A stretch of DNA of 64,000 nucleotides from Chara braunii (taxonomy: Eukaryota; Streptophyta; Charophyceae; Charales; Characeae): positions 673,479 to 737,478 of the forward strand of contig BFEA01000580.1 of assembly GCA_003427395.1 (NCBI GenBank), written 5' to 3'. Below the pieces are notes generated by a model. That model made no database searches and was not told where the DNA came from. It was given only the letters and a program-made list of their open reading frames with translations. Shown here in pieces: positions 55,537 through 64,000 of the stretch. The position numbers and the translations under genes were made by a program. Each line of letters starts with the position of its first letter. The first letter of the stretch is position 1.

Positions 55537-57180
55537 ATGGATTTTACTACACCTATGTGGATATACTTGTTTTGCTTCTGTGTGCATGAAGTTTGTGAAT
55601 TGGTCTACAATCTTTTGGAACTCATCGTTCTGCATTCGTGTCTTTCTGCAATTCTTGTTAAAATGTGCCTGGACAGGACATTTCTCGAAATATCGATTGT
55701 GCAAGGATATCCCAGAATATTCTTTGGGCTTGTAGCCCCACCCATGGCACCTGCACTGTGTACTGGTAACAGACACGAGAGCAGCTGCATTATCATTTCG
55801 TTGTATCAGTGTGTGGATATATTGGTGCTTACCTTGAGGCTGCTGGATGGACCTCCCTCACATACCAGTCAAGCAGCCTACCCCCACTGCCTACCCAATG
55901 GCCTTTCTCACAGTATCCACCGTAGAAATTGCACTACGTATGTTTAGCTGTGAGACGTGTGGGATGAGTGTAGATGGGTACACCGTGTTGCGGTGCTAAG
56001 GCAGGTGAAGTGCTCATCGATTCAGTTTCACCTTAGCCCACTTACCCCAGCCCACTTAGCCTATCGGTTAAGTATTTGCCTGACAAGCTGTTGGTTGTGT
56101 ATTTGATACTCGGATTGGACATGGTAGTTACACACATGAGGCCATTTGAACCGTTTGCACCTTTTGGAGTACACTTGACCAGGCTGCTTGAATCCCTACT
56201 CATTTCTTGTTAAAACTAAGCCTTGCAGAGCCACGTCATCACTAGGGAGGAGCACCCTGATGGTTCTGATAGGTAGCTTGTAGAGGTTACGAAAGTCTGA
56301 CATTTGAGCTATAAGAGATATCAATGAGACTCTAGGAGGTGGAAACTATTGGCACTTTTAGGGAAAGGCAGTGGTTTGGGAGAAGGGAGAGGGTTGGGCT
56401 ATGGTGTATGTCAAGCAGTGAGCAGGGCTTTACCCTGTTTTACAGCCCTTTACAGTGGTTTCTTTTGGGCAGCTAAAAGTTGTCGTCTTGGGATGCAAAA
56501 ACTGCAATTGTACCACTACAGTTGACTACAGCTATGTTTTGGGTGGAGGGAAAAGCAAAGGAGATTAAAGAAGGTGGTGAGCAGATTTTGTTGAGTTGTT
56601 CCCCAAGTTAAGATCTTGATCTGGACTCCGACTGACATGACTTGAGCCGGACGGCGTTCATGGGGTTTGCATTTCATGTATGGCCATGGGAATTTGTGCA
56701 CTACCATGGAGGGTTCATTTTTCAGTGTCTCGTATCCAAGCCGGATCTTCGTCACTGGATAGACACTGTGACAACTTCGAAGCCAATCTTTGAAGTGGAA
56801 GGGCGTGAATGGGTGTTGTTGCCATTTGTGTGGAGGACATCAGGTCGGAGTGAGATGGACATAGTGAGCAAAATGAAGAGACATGATGTAATGACCAATG
56901 CATACAGCTGAGAGTGGCAGAGAGGGAGAAGTGAGCACACATAAGCACACTCGACTCTCACTTGCACGCTTAACTCGAGTCGAATGCTGAAAGCACAATC
57001 CTTGAAGAGAACCAGCAGCAACTCAATGTTGTACTCACAATGTCTGAGCCAGAGTGCAGCGCATGTTGTCCCATAGGTGTGTATGATCAATAGACATACC
57101 AGTGCATGTCTCGAGATCTGTCCTAAGAATTCCCAGTCTTGGAACTTCCCCCGACTTAAAGGGTATGAAATTACCATGAA
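55537..57180. other. No supported gene
   Basis: Mixed-composition sequence. A minus-strand stretch at about 55740-55540 (FNKNCRKTRMQNDEFQKIVD) looks protein-like but has no family match and runs into the LINE poly(A). The plus frame at 56642-56911 is open but unremarkable. Best read as intron. Confidence 0.5.
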
Positions 57181-57184
57181 TACT

Positions 57185-58440
57185 ACAAAATTAACTTTGT
57201 GCAGCAGTCTCCTTCACCAATTCTTTTAACAAAACGATAGGCCCTTTCAGGTACTGGTCTGTGATAGGCAGTCCCCAGTCCTTTGGTTTCCGTGTGAAGT
57301 ACTCTTTCGATAGGCGGATCCATGAGAGTGGAACATTTTCTGTGATTATGCTTAGATTGTCCGCTGGCGAGTGGCAACCCTTGAGGGCTCTTCTCAAGCT
57401 CCAATCTTCTTATTTTTCAACTTTTATTTCCTTTCTGTTATTTGCTGGAAACTAGGTCAGCGTCCCTTACAATGTTTACTCCCTCCAGGGCCTCCACGCT
57501 TACCTCAGGTGTGGCTGATAGATCTTGAGACAGCGGCATTGATTACTTCCCAATTGAGAAGGATTTATCACTGCTCTACCCCTGTTCTTCTTTGGCCACC
57601 TACGGTTCTATTACCCTTTCTTGTCTATCTCTGCTGCAATGCTCCTCTCAGTCCTTCCCGGCTGGCAGATTTCCTCATTGTCCTCGAGAGCTTCAACTAT
57701 TTCCCGTTGAAGAGTTGTATCCCCCTTCGGAATCCTTCCTTTGAAACCCCATGCTTCCTATCACTTTTATGCCTTGAACTTCGTCCAGGTTATATTCTGA
57801 AGCTAGAACTTTGTCATTCTTTTCATTGTGTTCCAAGTTTCTGACTCTGGCCATGAGTTGAAGTTCCCCTGGATCTCAAGTTGGCCCGATTGGCGAGCTC
57901 TTTCATTTGTTTCCAGAGTAGCGTTGAACGAAGTGGTGAATCTAAGTTTTTTGTGGTGTTGAACTTAGCAATTGTCTGTTACTTCCCTCAAGTCTTTTAT
58001 CTCTTTCTTCCCTGCGCCGGGCTAATTCACAGGATTTTCTAGACTGTTTTCAAATATCGCTTTTTTCGTAGGAAGAGCTCGCCGAGTGGGCCAAATGGAG
58101 ATCAAGGGGAAATTCAACGCAGGGCCACAATGGAGTCGGACAAAGTGGTGAATCTAGTTTTTTTGTGGTGTTGGACTAAGCTATTGTCTCTTACTTCCCT
58201 CAAGTCTTTTATCTCTTTCTGCTCTGCACTGGGCTAATTCACAGGGTTTTCTAGAGAGGGCTGCACTAATACTATGTGGTGTGGTGGCTAGATCTATTGT
58301 TACTTGAGGGTCTGTTGTGGCTGGTAATGCTTCTAAACTCAATGCTGTTATTTGCCGCCTCACTTCTTCTTGAGAGAGCACGGAGTTATCGAGTTTGTAG
58401 AAACTCCTGCCAATTTGGCTGTCTGTGGAGAATCTGAGGA
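57185..58440 (-). pseudogene. Probable retroelement gag-like remnant
   Basis: Minus-strand pieces such as LSQEEVRRQITALSLEALPA and ELAQCRAERDKRLEGSKRQ (58381-58181) and WKQMKELANRANLRSRGTS (about 57925-57870) read like charged gag helices, broken by stops. Nearer the lower end, SKEYFTRKPKDWGLPITDQY and LKGPIVLLKELVKE (about 57330-57200) looks coding but I cannot name it. A role as host exon on this strand cannot be excluded. Confidence 0.35.
57923..58258. repeat. Direct repeat of about 125 bp
   Basis: 57923-58045 and 58133-58258 share GTGGTGAATCTA, TTACTTCCCTCAAGTCTTTT and GGGCTAATTCACAGG.TTTTC, spaced about 210 bp apart. Confidence 0.8.
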
Positions 58441-58549
58441 AAACAAAGATTGGTCAAGACCATGATAGTGGGAAATTGAGCGTGGCATTGCTGGAATTGA
58501 TCATCGGGAGTGCTGGGCTTTATGTATGTATTCGGTGCAGAACATACCT

Positions 58550-58619
58550 GCGGCGCATCATGATGCGCTGCACTGTGCACGTGTGCTGCGCACAGCTGTC
58601 TCGCATCGTGATGCGCCGC
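58550..58619. repeat. 70-nt hairpin with 18-bp arms
   Basis: GCGGCGCATCATGATGCG (58550-58567) pairs with CGCATCGTGATGCGCCGC (58602-58619) with one mismatch. The loop contains a further partial palindrome (CTGTGCACGTGTGCTGCGCACAG-like, 58572-58594). It could be a transposon end, a structured RNA or a chance palindrome. Confidence 0.8.
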
Positions 58620-59054
58620 ACCCCCTCAAATGGGGGTCACTAAAAAAATTCGGGAGGGGCAGGGTGTTGTGGCACACCTTGGCCCTCCCCGCAGAAAAAC
58701 AAAGCAGCGAAGGAAAAAGAGAAATCGGGGCGTCGCATGACAGCGCCCTCCCCCCCCCCTCCCGAAAACAAAAAGCAAGGAATGTGTGTGTGTGATGATA
58801 CATGTGTCCAAAATCAAAATGTTTCTAACCTATCTTCCAGGTTCGATGCAAGCATGATGAGAGTGGGTGTGCTTGCAAACACCGTATGTCATGGCCGTAT
58901 TGGACCTGAAACATAGTGCCTCACTGTCAGACGTAGACACAGACAGGAACGACTACTTCAGGGCGAAGTGGCCGTTAACCCCTCCATCTGAATGCACAGA
59001 ACAATGTTCCGAGGTCGGATACAGTCACGCATAGGCCCTCACGTGGAAAGTAGC

Positions 59055-59470
59055 TTACATTTTTTTTATTTTATTTTTTTTTTCTGTTTGCTTTGAGCTG
59101 CTTATCACCGTATCTTGATTATTGGCCAGTTTGCTCACTACCGGCTCGTCCAACTTCTTTACTTTCGTGTCGAGATCCATCTTCTGCAATCCTCTTCGAC
59201 TGATGTAACTACTCGTTGACCCACTATCAACTAATGCGCCTACTCTTTCTCTACGAATTTCTACATCTCCTATGATTAGCTGCCCTTCGACTTCTTCTTC
59301 ATTTCGGCCCAGGCTTGACAACGAGTGATCAGCTCATCACCGATGCGTGCGAGGGAGCCACCTAGAGAAGTCCTAGCACAAGCGATCTCTGGAAAGCTAG
59401 CTAGGTGGGGGCCTACATCAGTCTCTCCCAATGGGACCTTCAGACAGGAGGGTGCCTTGAATGGATTCAC
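59055..59470 (-). pseudogene. Ty3-type protease fragment
   Basis: The minus-strand reading includes SLARIGDELITRCQAWAEMK and QLIIGDVEIRRERVGALV, then DSGSTSSYISRRGLQKM, a retropepsin active site with intact DSG. It aligns with the plus-strand protease at 63340-64000 (GIGDELITCRPAWAKMKKRR, GALVDSVSTCSFIS), so both belong to one family. Both flanks are broken. Confidence 0.78.
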
Positions 59471-59519
59471 GCTGCAAGCCTACCAGTCCCTGTTACAGAG
59501 TCCCCAATTATTCCAGTCC

Positions 59520-60029
59520 GCAGGCCTTACTGGTAGTTAAATCTTAGGGTCTGTAGGTCTAGGCGTCGTAGGTCTGTAGGAACAGTACCTCTAGGATCAC
59601 GCCAGTCCCCAAAGGTCCAGTTTTTGCAGCAGCCTCACAAGAAAGGTGAGAACCTTCCCAAAATGGCAACTGGGCAGGGCAGAGGCAAAAGAAGGCCGGT
59701 ACGAATTGAAGCAGGCAGGCCCAGCCCACGAAAACAATATATTTTGGGCTACAGTACCAGACGGACGCAGTTGTTCATTTCACAAATTTGTGGAGCGCTG
59801 TTGGAGCTGTGCGAACTAGCGACCTGGACGAAGAAGTGCGCTGAAGGGAGAAGATGCCCAGTGCGCTGGCTGAAGGAGACGGCCATAGCCAGGAGGGGAG
59901 AAGCAGACTTGGCGGCCATCGCCGCCTGATGTTGAGAGAGACACGCTGCAGTAGCATTCAGGGTGGATCTAGGACGTAGACGTAGGAGAGAACAGAAAGG
60001 GAGAGCAACGAGGGTGAACAGTGCAGAGA

Positions 60030-60112
<83 letters not shown>

Positions 60113-60318
60113 CAGCGGATCGGACAGGGGAAAGTCAGGATTGGAGTTGGGGGTTGTTTCAGCAGCTGCTACTGCCGAATTCCGGATTTTTCAATTATAT
60201 ATTATTGTATCTGAGTGGAACTACTGTTCATGGCCATATCTCAAGCTCATGTGAGCTTTATTTAATTGCTCTCAATCGCATGTTGCTTTGCAAGTGAAAT
60301 AGTGTCAGGATCTTTGCA
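59520..60318 (+). mobile_element. LTR of the right-hand LTR element (5' limit uncertain)
   Basis: The lower limit is a guess. The upper limit, ...TTTGCA at 60318, is set by the adjacent primer site. The region includes an open plus frame (59624-59929, ATGQGRGKRRPVRIEAGRPS, basic) without a known family, and a GA microsatellite. Confidence 0.5.
60032..60110. repeat. (GA)n microsatellite
   Basis: An almost uninterrupted GA run of about 78 bases lies inside the presumed LTR. Confidence 0.95.
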
Positions 60319-60319
60319 C

Positions 60320-60331
60320 TGGTATCGAAGC
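60320..60331 (+). promoter_or_regulatory. Primer-binding site, element B variant
   Basis: TGGTATCGAAGC, one base after an LTR-like CA end at 60318. It is identical to the element B site at 16898-16909 on the other strand. Confidence 0.78.
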
Positions 60332-60626
60332 AGTTACCCGTTGCACTGCGGTGGTGGAAGAAAGTCGTCAAGGCATAAGGCCGGCGGGTGTGTTCATGAC
60401 GGGGTTTCACTGTAGCAGGCGAGAAAGGTGAAAAAGGTGTTGAATGAAGCTTGGAGCAGGAGATACGTACCTGCAGCAGATCAAGATCGGTGGGGAGCGG
60501 CACCATGAAGACCGAAGTGAAGTGGTTTCTGCCCTGAGCCCCACCTGTTGGACCTTTTTTGTTGTTTTGTGAAGTTTTCACAAAATTTCTTGGTGACGGC
60601 TGCTGCTGGTGAAGTACGGTAGGTGT

Positions 60627-61979
60627 CAGTCCCGTCAGATTAGAGTCAGACTTCTGACACATTGCTTGATTGAATGTGAGGAGGCGCAAGGGATTTGGGA
60701 GGTGGCTAAGGACACATGGAGGCAAGTTACAGAGATAGTGTTCCCAGACTCAACGATTTCCTTAATGTTGGGTTCGAGAGTTCCCAAGCAATGGCAGCCC
60801 TTTCAGAAGCATATGTTCCAGATCGTAAGACTATATACCCTGTGGACTATTTGGAAGCGTCGATGCCAAATCACGATAGAAGGAACAAGAATGCATAAAC
60901 AAGAAGCTAAGGAAATCTTCCTAAACTTAATGGAAACTCGCCTTAAAGCCCATTGGAAAGTAGTAAGGAATCAGGTACGACAGCAACCGGGACAAGAGGA
61001 GGAAATCATGAAACGCTTCAAACAGAGGGTACTAGGGGAAGGAGCGGTAGCGGAAATCCAAGGGGGGCATTTGATCTTCAGATGGAGAGGGAGAAGGCAC
61101 TGATCGCAGAATACCGGGAAGGTCTAGGGCGAGGGGAAGCACATGGGGAAGAGGGATCTGTAGCTGAGAAGAGGGCTTAAGATTAACGGAAAAAAAGGAA
61201 CCGGACTTCTATATACTATACGAAAAGCGTGATTTCAAGATTGTCTTACAAACGATTGTAATGATAGGGGTGAAGGTTTTTTGGGTATAGGGTTTAGGGT
61301 TTATAAGGAAATAAGGTAAATACTAAATAGGCTTTTGAGGAGATAGAATTCAGAGAACACTACAAGCATCCCAGATGCCTCCCGCATAACACACTTACGC
61401 GACAGTTTCATAGCTGAGAGGAGCAGATCTGGGATTAAAAGGTTTGATAGGGAAAAATTAGCTCAGGCCAAATTAAAAAAAGGAAATGGGAGAGAAAGTG
61501 GAGGTCAGTGGATTGATGTTTAAGCAAAATAGAAGTTATAGTTAAGGGTTTAGGGTTTAGGGTTTGGATAGACTTACGAGCGAGGGCTTAGGGTTTATGG
61601 CTTAGACAGAAACAAGGCAAAAGCTGTTATAGAATTTTAGAGGCTTCAAAAGGCATATAAGTGTTCCAGAATGCTCTTGTATAATCATAGATACCTGACA
61701 GGGGTGAGAGGTGCAGATCTGGGATCAGATAGATTGGCAGGCAGAGTTAGTGCAGGCTAGATTAGGCAGGGGTGAGAGGTGGTACATCCTTCCTCAGGGA
61801 AGTAATCAATGCTGCCTACTCAGGCCTCTCAGCCATAACGGGGAGGAGCGTGTGTAAGTCATTGATGTATTCCATATTGACTTGCCGGGGGAATGGGAAC
61901 CGGACTGTCGCTCCCCAGAATGGTAGGAGCCAGAACCGTGAGGTTCTGTTATTAAAAAAAAAAAAAAAAAAAAAAAAGC
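60627..61979 (+). mobile_element. Nested 5'-truncated LINE (copy C) with 7-bp target duplication
   Basis: TAGGTGT occurs at 60620-60626 and 61980-61986. The insert starts inside zf-RVT (RLLTHCLIECEEAQGIWEVA), carries FQIVRLYTLWTIWKRRCQIT and a charged C-terminus ending 61103, and continues through a 3' region with telomere-like tracts. The tail is GGAACCGGACTGTCGC, a perfect 7-bp stem-loop (CAGAACC, GTGA, GGTTCTG; 61931-61948) and poly(A) (about 61953-61976). It is 1,353 bp long. Confidence 0.85.
61289..61605 (+). repeat. Telomere-like tracts in LINE copy C
   Basis: AGGGTTTAGGGTTTA at 61289-61303, three AGGGTTT units at 61545-61565, and a decayed tract (GGGCTTAGGGTTTATGG) at about 61585-61601. 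Confidence 0.85.
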
Positions 61980-62209
61980 TAGGTGTTGAGGATTAAGTCT
62001 AAGTGGCGAGGAGGCGGAGTCATACATACCTGTGCCATCACTCACCATGGATAACTATCCCATGTTTGCTTTTATGGCCCTTTCCGTGATCTTGGAACCG
62101 TTGTTCCGCTTGATATTCCCATTAGGCTTCGCGCGCGCCTGCAGGGTGGCTGTGACCACCAAATCAGGAATTAGTACCGTACCGTATACCGCCGCTGAAT
62201 AGGCGAGGA

Positions 62210-63300
62210 TGCAGGCGAAACTGCAGCAACAGAGGGACAAAAAAGCAGCGAAAATTAAAGAAAAAGAGGAGGAGATAAGAAAGAAGATGGAGGAGGAGAA
62301 GGTGAGATTGGAGAAGGAGAAGAAAGAGATGTAGGAGAGGTTGTAGAAGGAATTGGAAGCGGCATCAAGAGAGATCATTGAGGAGGAAGTCGAGGTGTAG
62401 GAGGAGGAAGAGAAAACTAGCGGTGCAGAGACTAGTACCGCAGCCCACATTGAAGTATATTAGGGTGATGATGAGGAGTGGGTGAAACAATTTGGCTTCC
62501 ATGTCGAGTTGCCAGCGGAGACAGAGGACGAACAGAAAGATTTCATGGTCCGGTTGGAAACGGCCGCAGACGAAAGGGGGAGACAAATTTTGTTGGAAGA
62601 GAAAGAAATATCCCTGCGTCAGAAGGTTGTGGCCCAGAAGAGAAAGGAGATGGAGGAGCAGTAGAGATTGACGGAGGAAGGAGAGAAGCTCCAACAGAGG
62701 TTGAAGGAGCAGAAAGGAAAGGAGGCGGCGACGAAGGAGGGGACGACACTGACTACTAACACCCTCCTCCACCACTCTCAGGCTCTAGCTGCTATCCAAC
62801 ACACATCGAGTGCCAACAACATGCATTGCAGACTGTTTGGAACAACTTCCTCTCTGCAAATGCTCGCCGGATAGATGAGCGAACGACAAACTGGGTGGAG
62901 GAGGAGAAAGACAGAGAATGGAGGCGATGCAATTAGACAAGCTCATCACCCAAAAGATTGACAACACCATCATCGAGAGGAAGCCAAGTGGCGGTGGTGG
63001 AGGTGGAGGAAATGGAGGCGATGCAGGGAAAGGAGGAGATCAGAAGGAGAGACAACTGGGTGGAGGAGGAGAAAGACAGAGAATGAAAATGAAACTGCCA
63101 ACAACCTACACCAGCGCTAGGGGTGAGAATTTCTATACCTGGGAGGCAGCAATGGACTGCTACCTGTACGGGTAGTGCATACCGTATTGGAACCGCATGA
63201 TCGTGATCAATTCGTGCTTGGGGGGATGCTGCGAACTTTGCCATGTCACTAGTCAAAGAGGCAGGCTATGCGACGATCGTAGAATATTCCCAACAGACCC
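62210..63300 (+). pseudogene. gag-like coiled-coil region of the right-hand LTR element
   Basis: The reading is strongly Glu/Lys/Gln-rich (KKAAKIKEKEEEIRKKMEEE, EISLRQKVVAQKRKEMEEQ), interrupted by several TAG codons, with an acidic linker (DDEEWVKQFGFHVELPAETE), a Gly-rich spacer and then KLPTTYTSARGENFYTWEAA, a gag-type motif. An imperfect repeat LGGGGERQRM occurs twice, near 62900 and 63060. A frameshift lies near 63175. Confidence 0.65.
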
Positions 63301-64000
63301 ACAGTCAAGATTTCATGAAGGCCATCAGGGAGAGCTTTGAAGACAAGAACCTCGGTCGCGAGACAGAGCAACAAACTCCCTCATGTCTGGAATCCCAAAT
63401 GGCAGAGATTGTTGAAGGCCCCCGCCTGGATGGCTGTCCAGAGACCGCTTGTACTAGGGTCTCTCTAGGCGGTTCCCTCACAGGCATTGGTGATGAGCTG
63501 ATCACTTGTCGCCCCGCCTGGGCCAAAATGAAGAAGAGAAGAGGGCAACTAATTTTGGGAGATGTAGAGATTAGTCGGATGCGAGTAGGAGCCTTAGTGG
63601 ATAGTGTTTCTACGTGTAGTTTTATTAGTAGGAAAGGGTTCAGGAAATTGCATCTAGGAATGAAGGTGCAGAAGTTGAGAGAGCCGGTAGTGAGTATACT
63701 GGCCGACAATCGTGAGATGAGCGTGGAGGAATATGTTGAGGGGATCAAGGCATACTTCCGGTTGGAGGAGGGAAAGACGGTAGAGAAGGTTCTACATTCC
63801 CTTACCCTCTTAGTGGAGGACAGTCTCCCCTTCAACTTGATTTTAGGGACAGACTGGGGAGAAGCAGCCATGGTAGATGTCAAGTTGGGTGAGCACGAGT
63901 GCTGGCTGCCCAGCCACTGGGGGCAAGAAGAAGATGAGGCTGTTCCACGAGTCGGGTCTAGAGTCCCAACTGTCCATTTGTTGTATGAGCGCCCCTGCAT
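63301..64000 (+). pseudogene. Protease region of the right-hand LTR element
   Basis: In the plus frame: SLGGSLTGIGDELITCRPAW, QLILGDVEISRMRVGALV, then DSVSTCSFISRKG where the active site should be DSG (Gly changed to Val), and later DSLPFNLILGTDWGEAAMVD, the second retropepsin hallmark. The frame is open to the window end. A 231-codon open frame on the opposite strand here is a shadow. Confidence 0.85.

Larger units (their letters stand above)
60320..64000 (+). mobile_element. Plus-strand LTR element, leader split by a LINE, runs off the window
   Basis: The primer site, a leader (60332-60626), a nested LINE (60627-61979), the rest of the leader, gag and protease follow in order. RT and later domains would lie beyond 64000. 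Confidence 0.75.

Noticed and set aside
56642-56911. Next exon of the PA14 domain
   Set aside because: The translation lacks the PA14 continuation (Asp-Asp-Gly block) and no matching phase-0 acceptor was seen.
63305-64000. Open minus-strand frame of 231 codons
   Set aside because: The plus strand of the same stretch encodes a recognisable retropepsin region aligned with 59055-59470; the minus frame is a shadow.

Overview
The window looks like nuclear DNA of a plant-lineage eukaryote, most likely a large, repeat-rich genome such as that of a charophyte (streptophyte) alga. The reasons are Ty3/gypsy LTR retrotransposons primed by initiator-Met tRNA, LINEs with an APE endonuclease, a CCHC ORF1 and a plant-type zf-RVT tail, plant-type TTTAGGG tracts, spliceosomal GT..AG exons, and a fragment of an organelle-type group II intron. 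The species is an inference; nothing in the sequence names it. No bacterial operon, CRISPR array, rRNA or intact tRNA gene was seen.

The only convincing host gene is a large multi-exon gene for a fibrocystin-L (PKHD1L1)-like protein with IPT/TIG and PA14 domains. One exon lies at 592-1005 and another at about 53636-54279. The donor at 1006 and the acceptor before 53636 have matching phase and rejoin a TIG-domain boundary. Nearly everything between them is therefore probably one intron of about 52.6 kb filled with transposons. The gene continues outside both window ends.

Layout: 1-1900 host exon and intron sequence with small repeats. 1898-5771 is a decayed minus-strand LINE, itself hit by a plus-strand LINE (4287-5282, 14-bp target duplication). 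5772-9900 is a rearranged patch of Ty3 pieces: a minus-strand LTR, an integrase piece, and a plus-strand LTR with primer site and gag start. 9901-18177 is a minus-strand Ty3 element (element B) with a 1.27-kb 5' LTR and a 97-bp stump of the 3' LTR. 18178-22440 is low-complexity sequence, a hairpin-motif array and a non-autonomous DNA transposon. 22441-28770 is a plus-strand chromovirus-like Ty3 element. 30236-39619 is a complete minus-strand Ty3 element (element 4) with both LTRs, inserted in a CT microsatellite. 40305-40564 is a SINE-like unit ending in a perfect 44-bp palindrome. 41469-42540 is a dimeric satellite. 42727-51480 is a long plus-strand LINE. 51481-53270 holds a SINE and a LINE remnant. 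54430-55536 is a 5'-truncated LINE. 59055-64000 holds a protease remnant and a further plus-strand LTR element whose leader is split by LINE copy C (60627-61979).

Every element seen carries lesions: lost catalytic residues, frameshifts, and stops that mostly look like C-to-T changes at CAG or CGA codons. The window is best read as a transposon graveyard inside a giant intron. The most unusual items are the giant intron, the group II intron domain V buried in element 4, a covarying 3' stem-loop shared by four LINE tails, telomere-like tracts in LINE 3' regions, the 44-bp palindrome, and the ABAB satellite.
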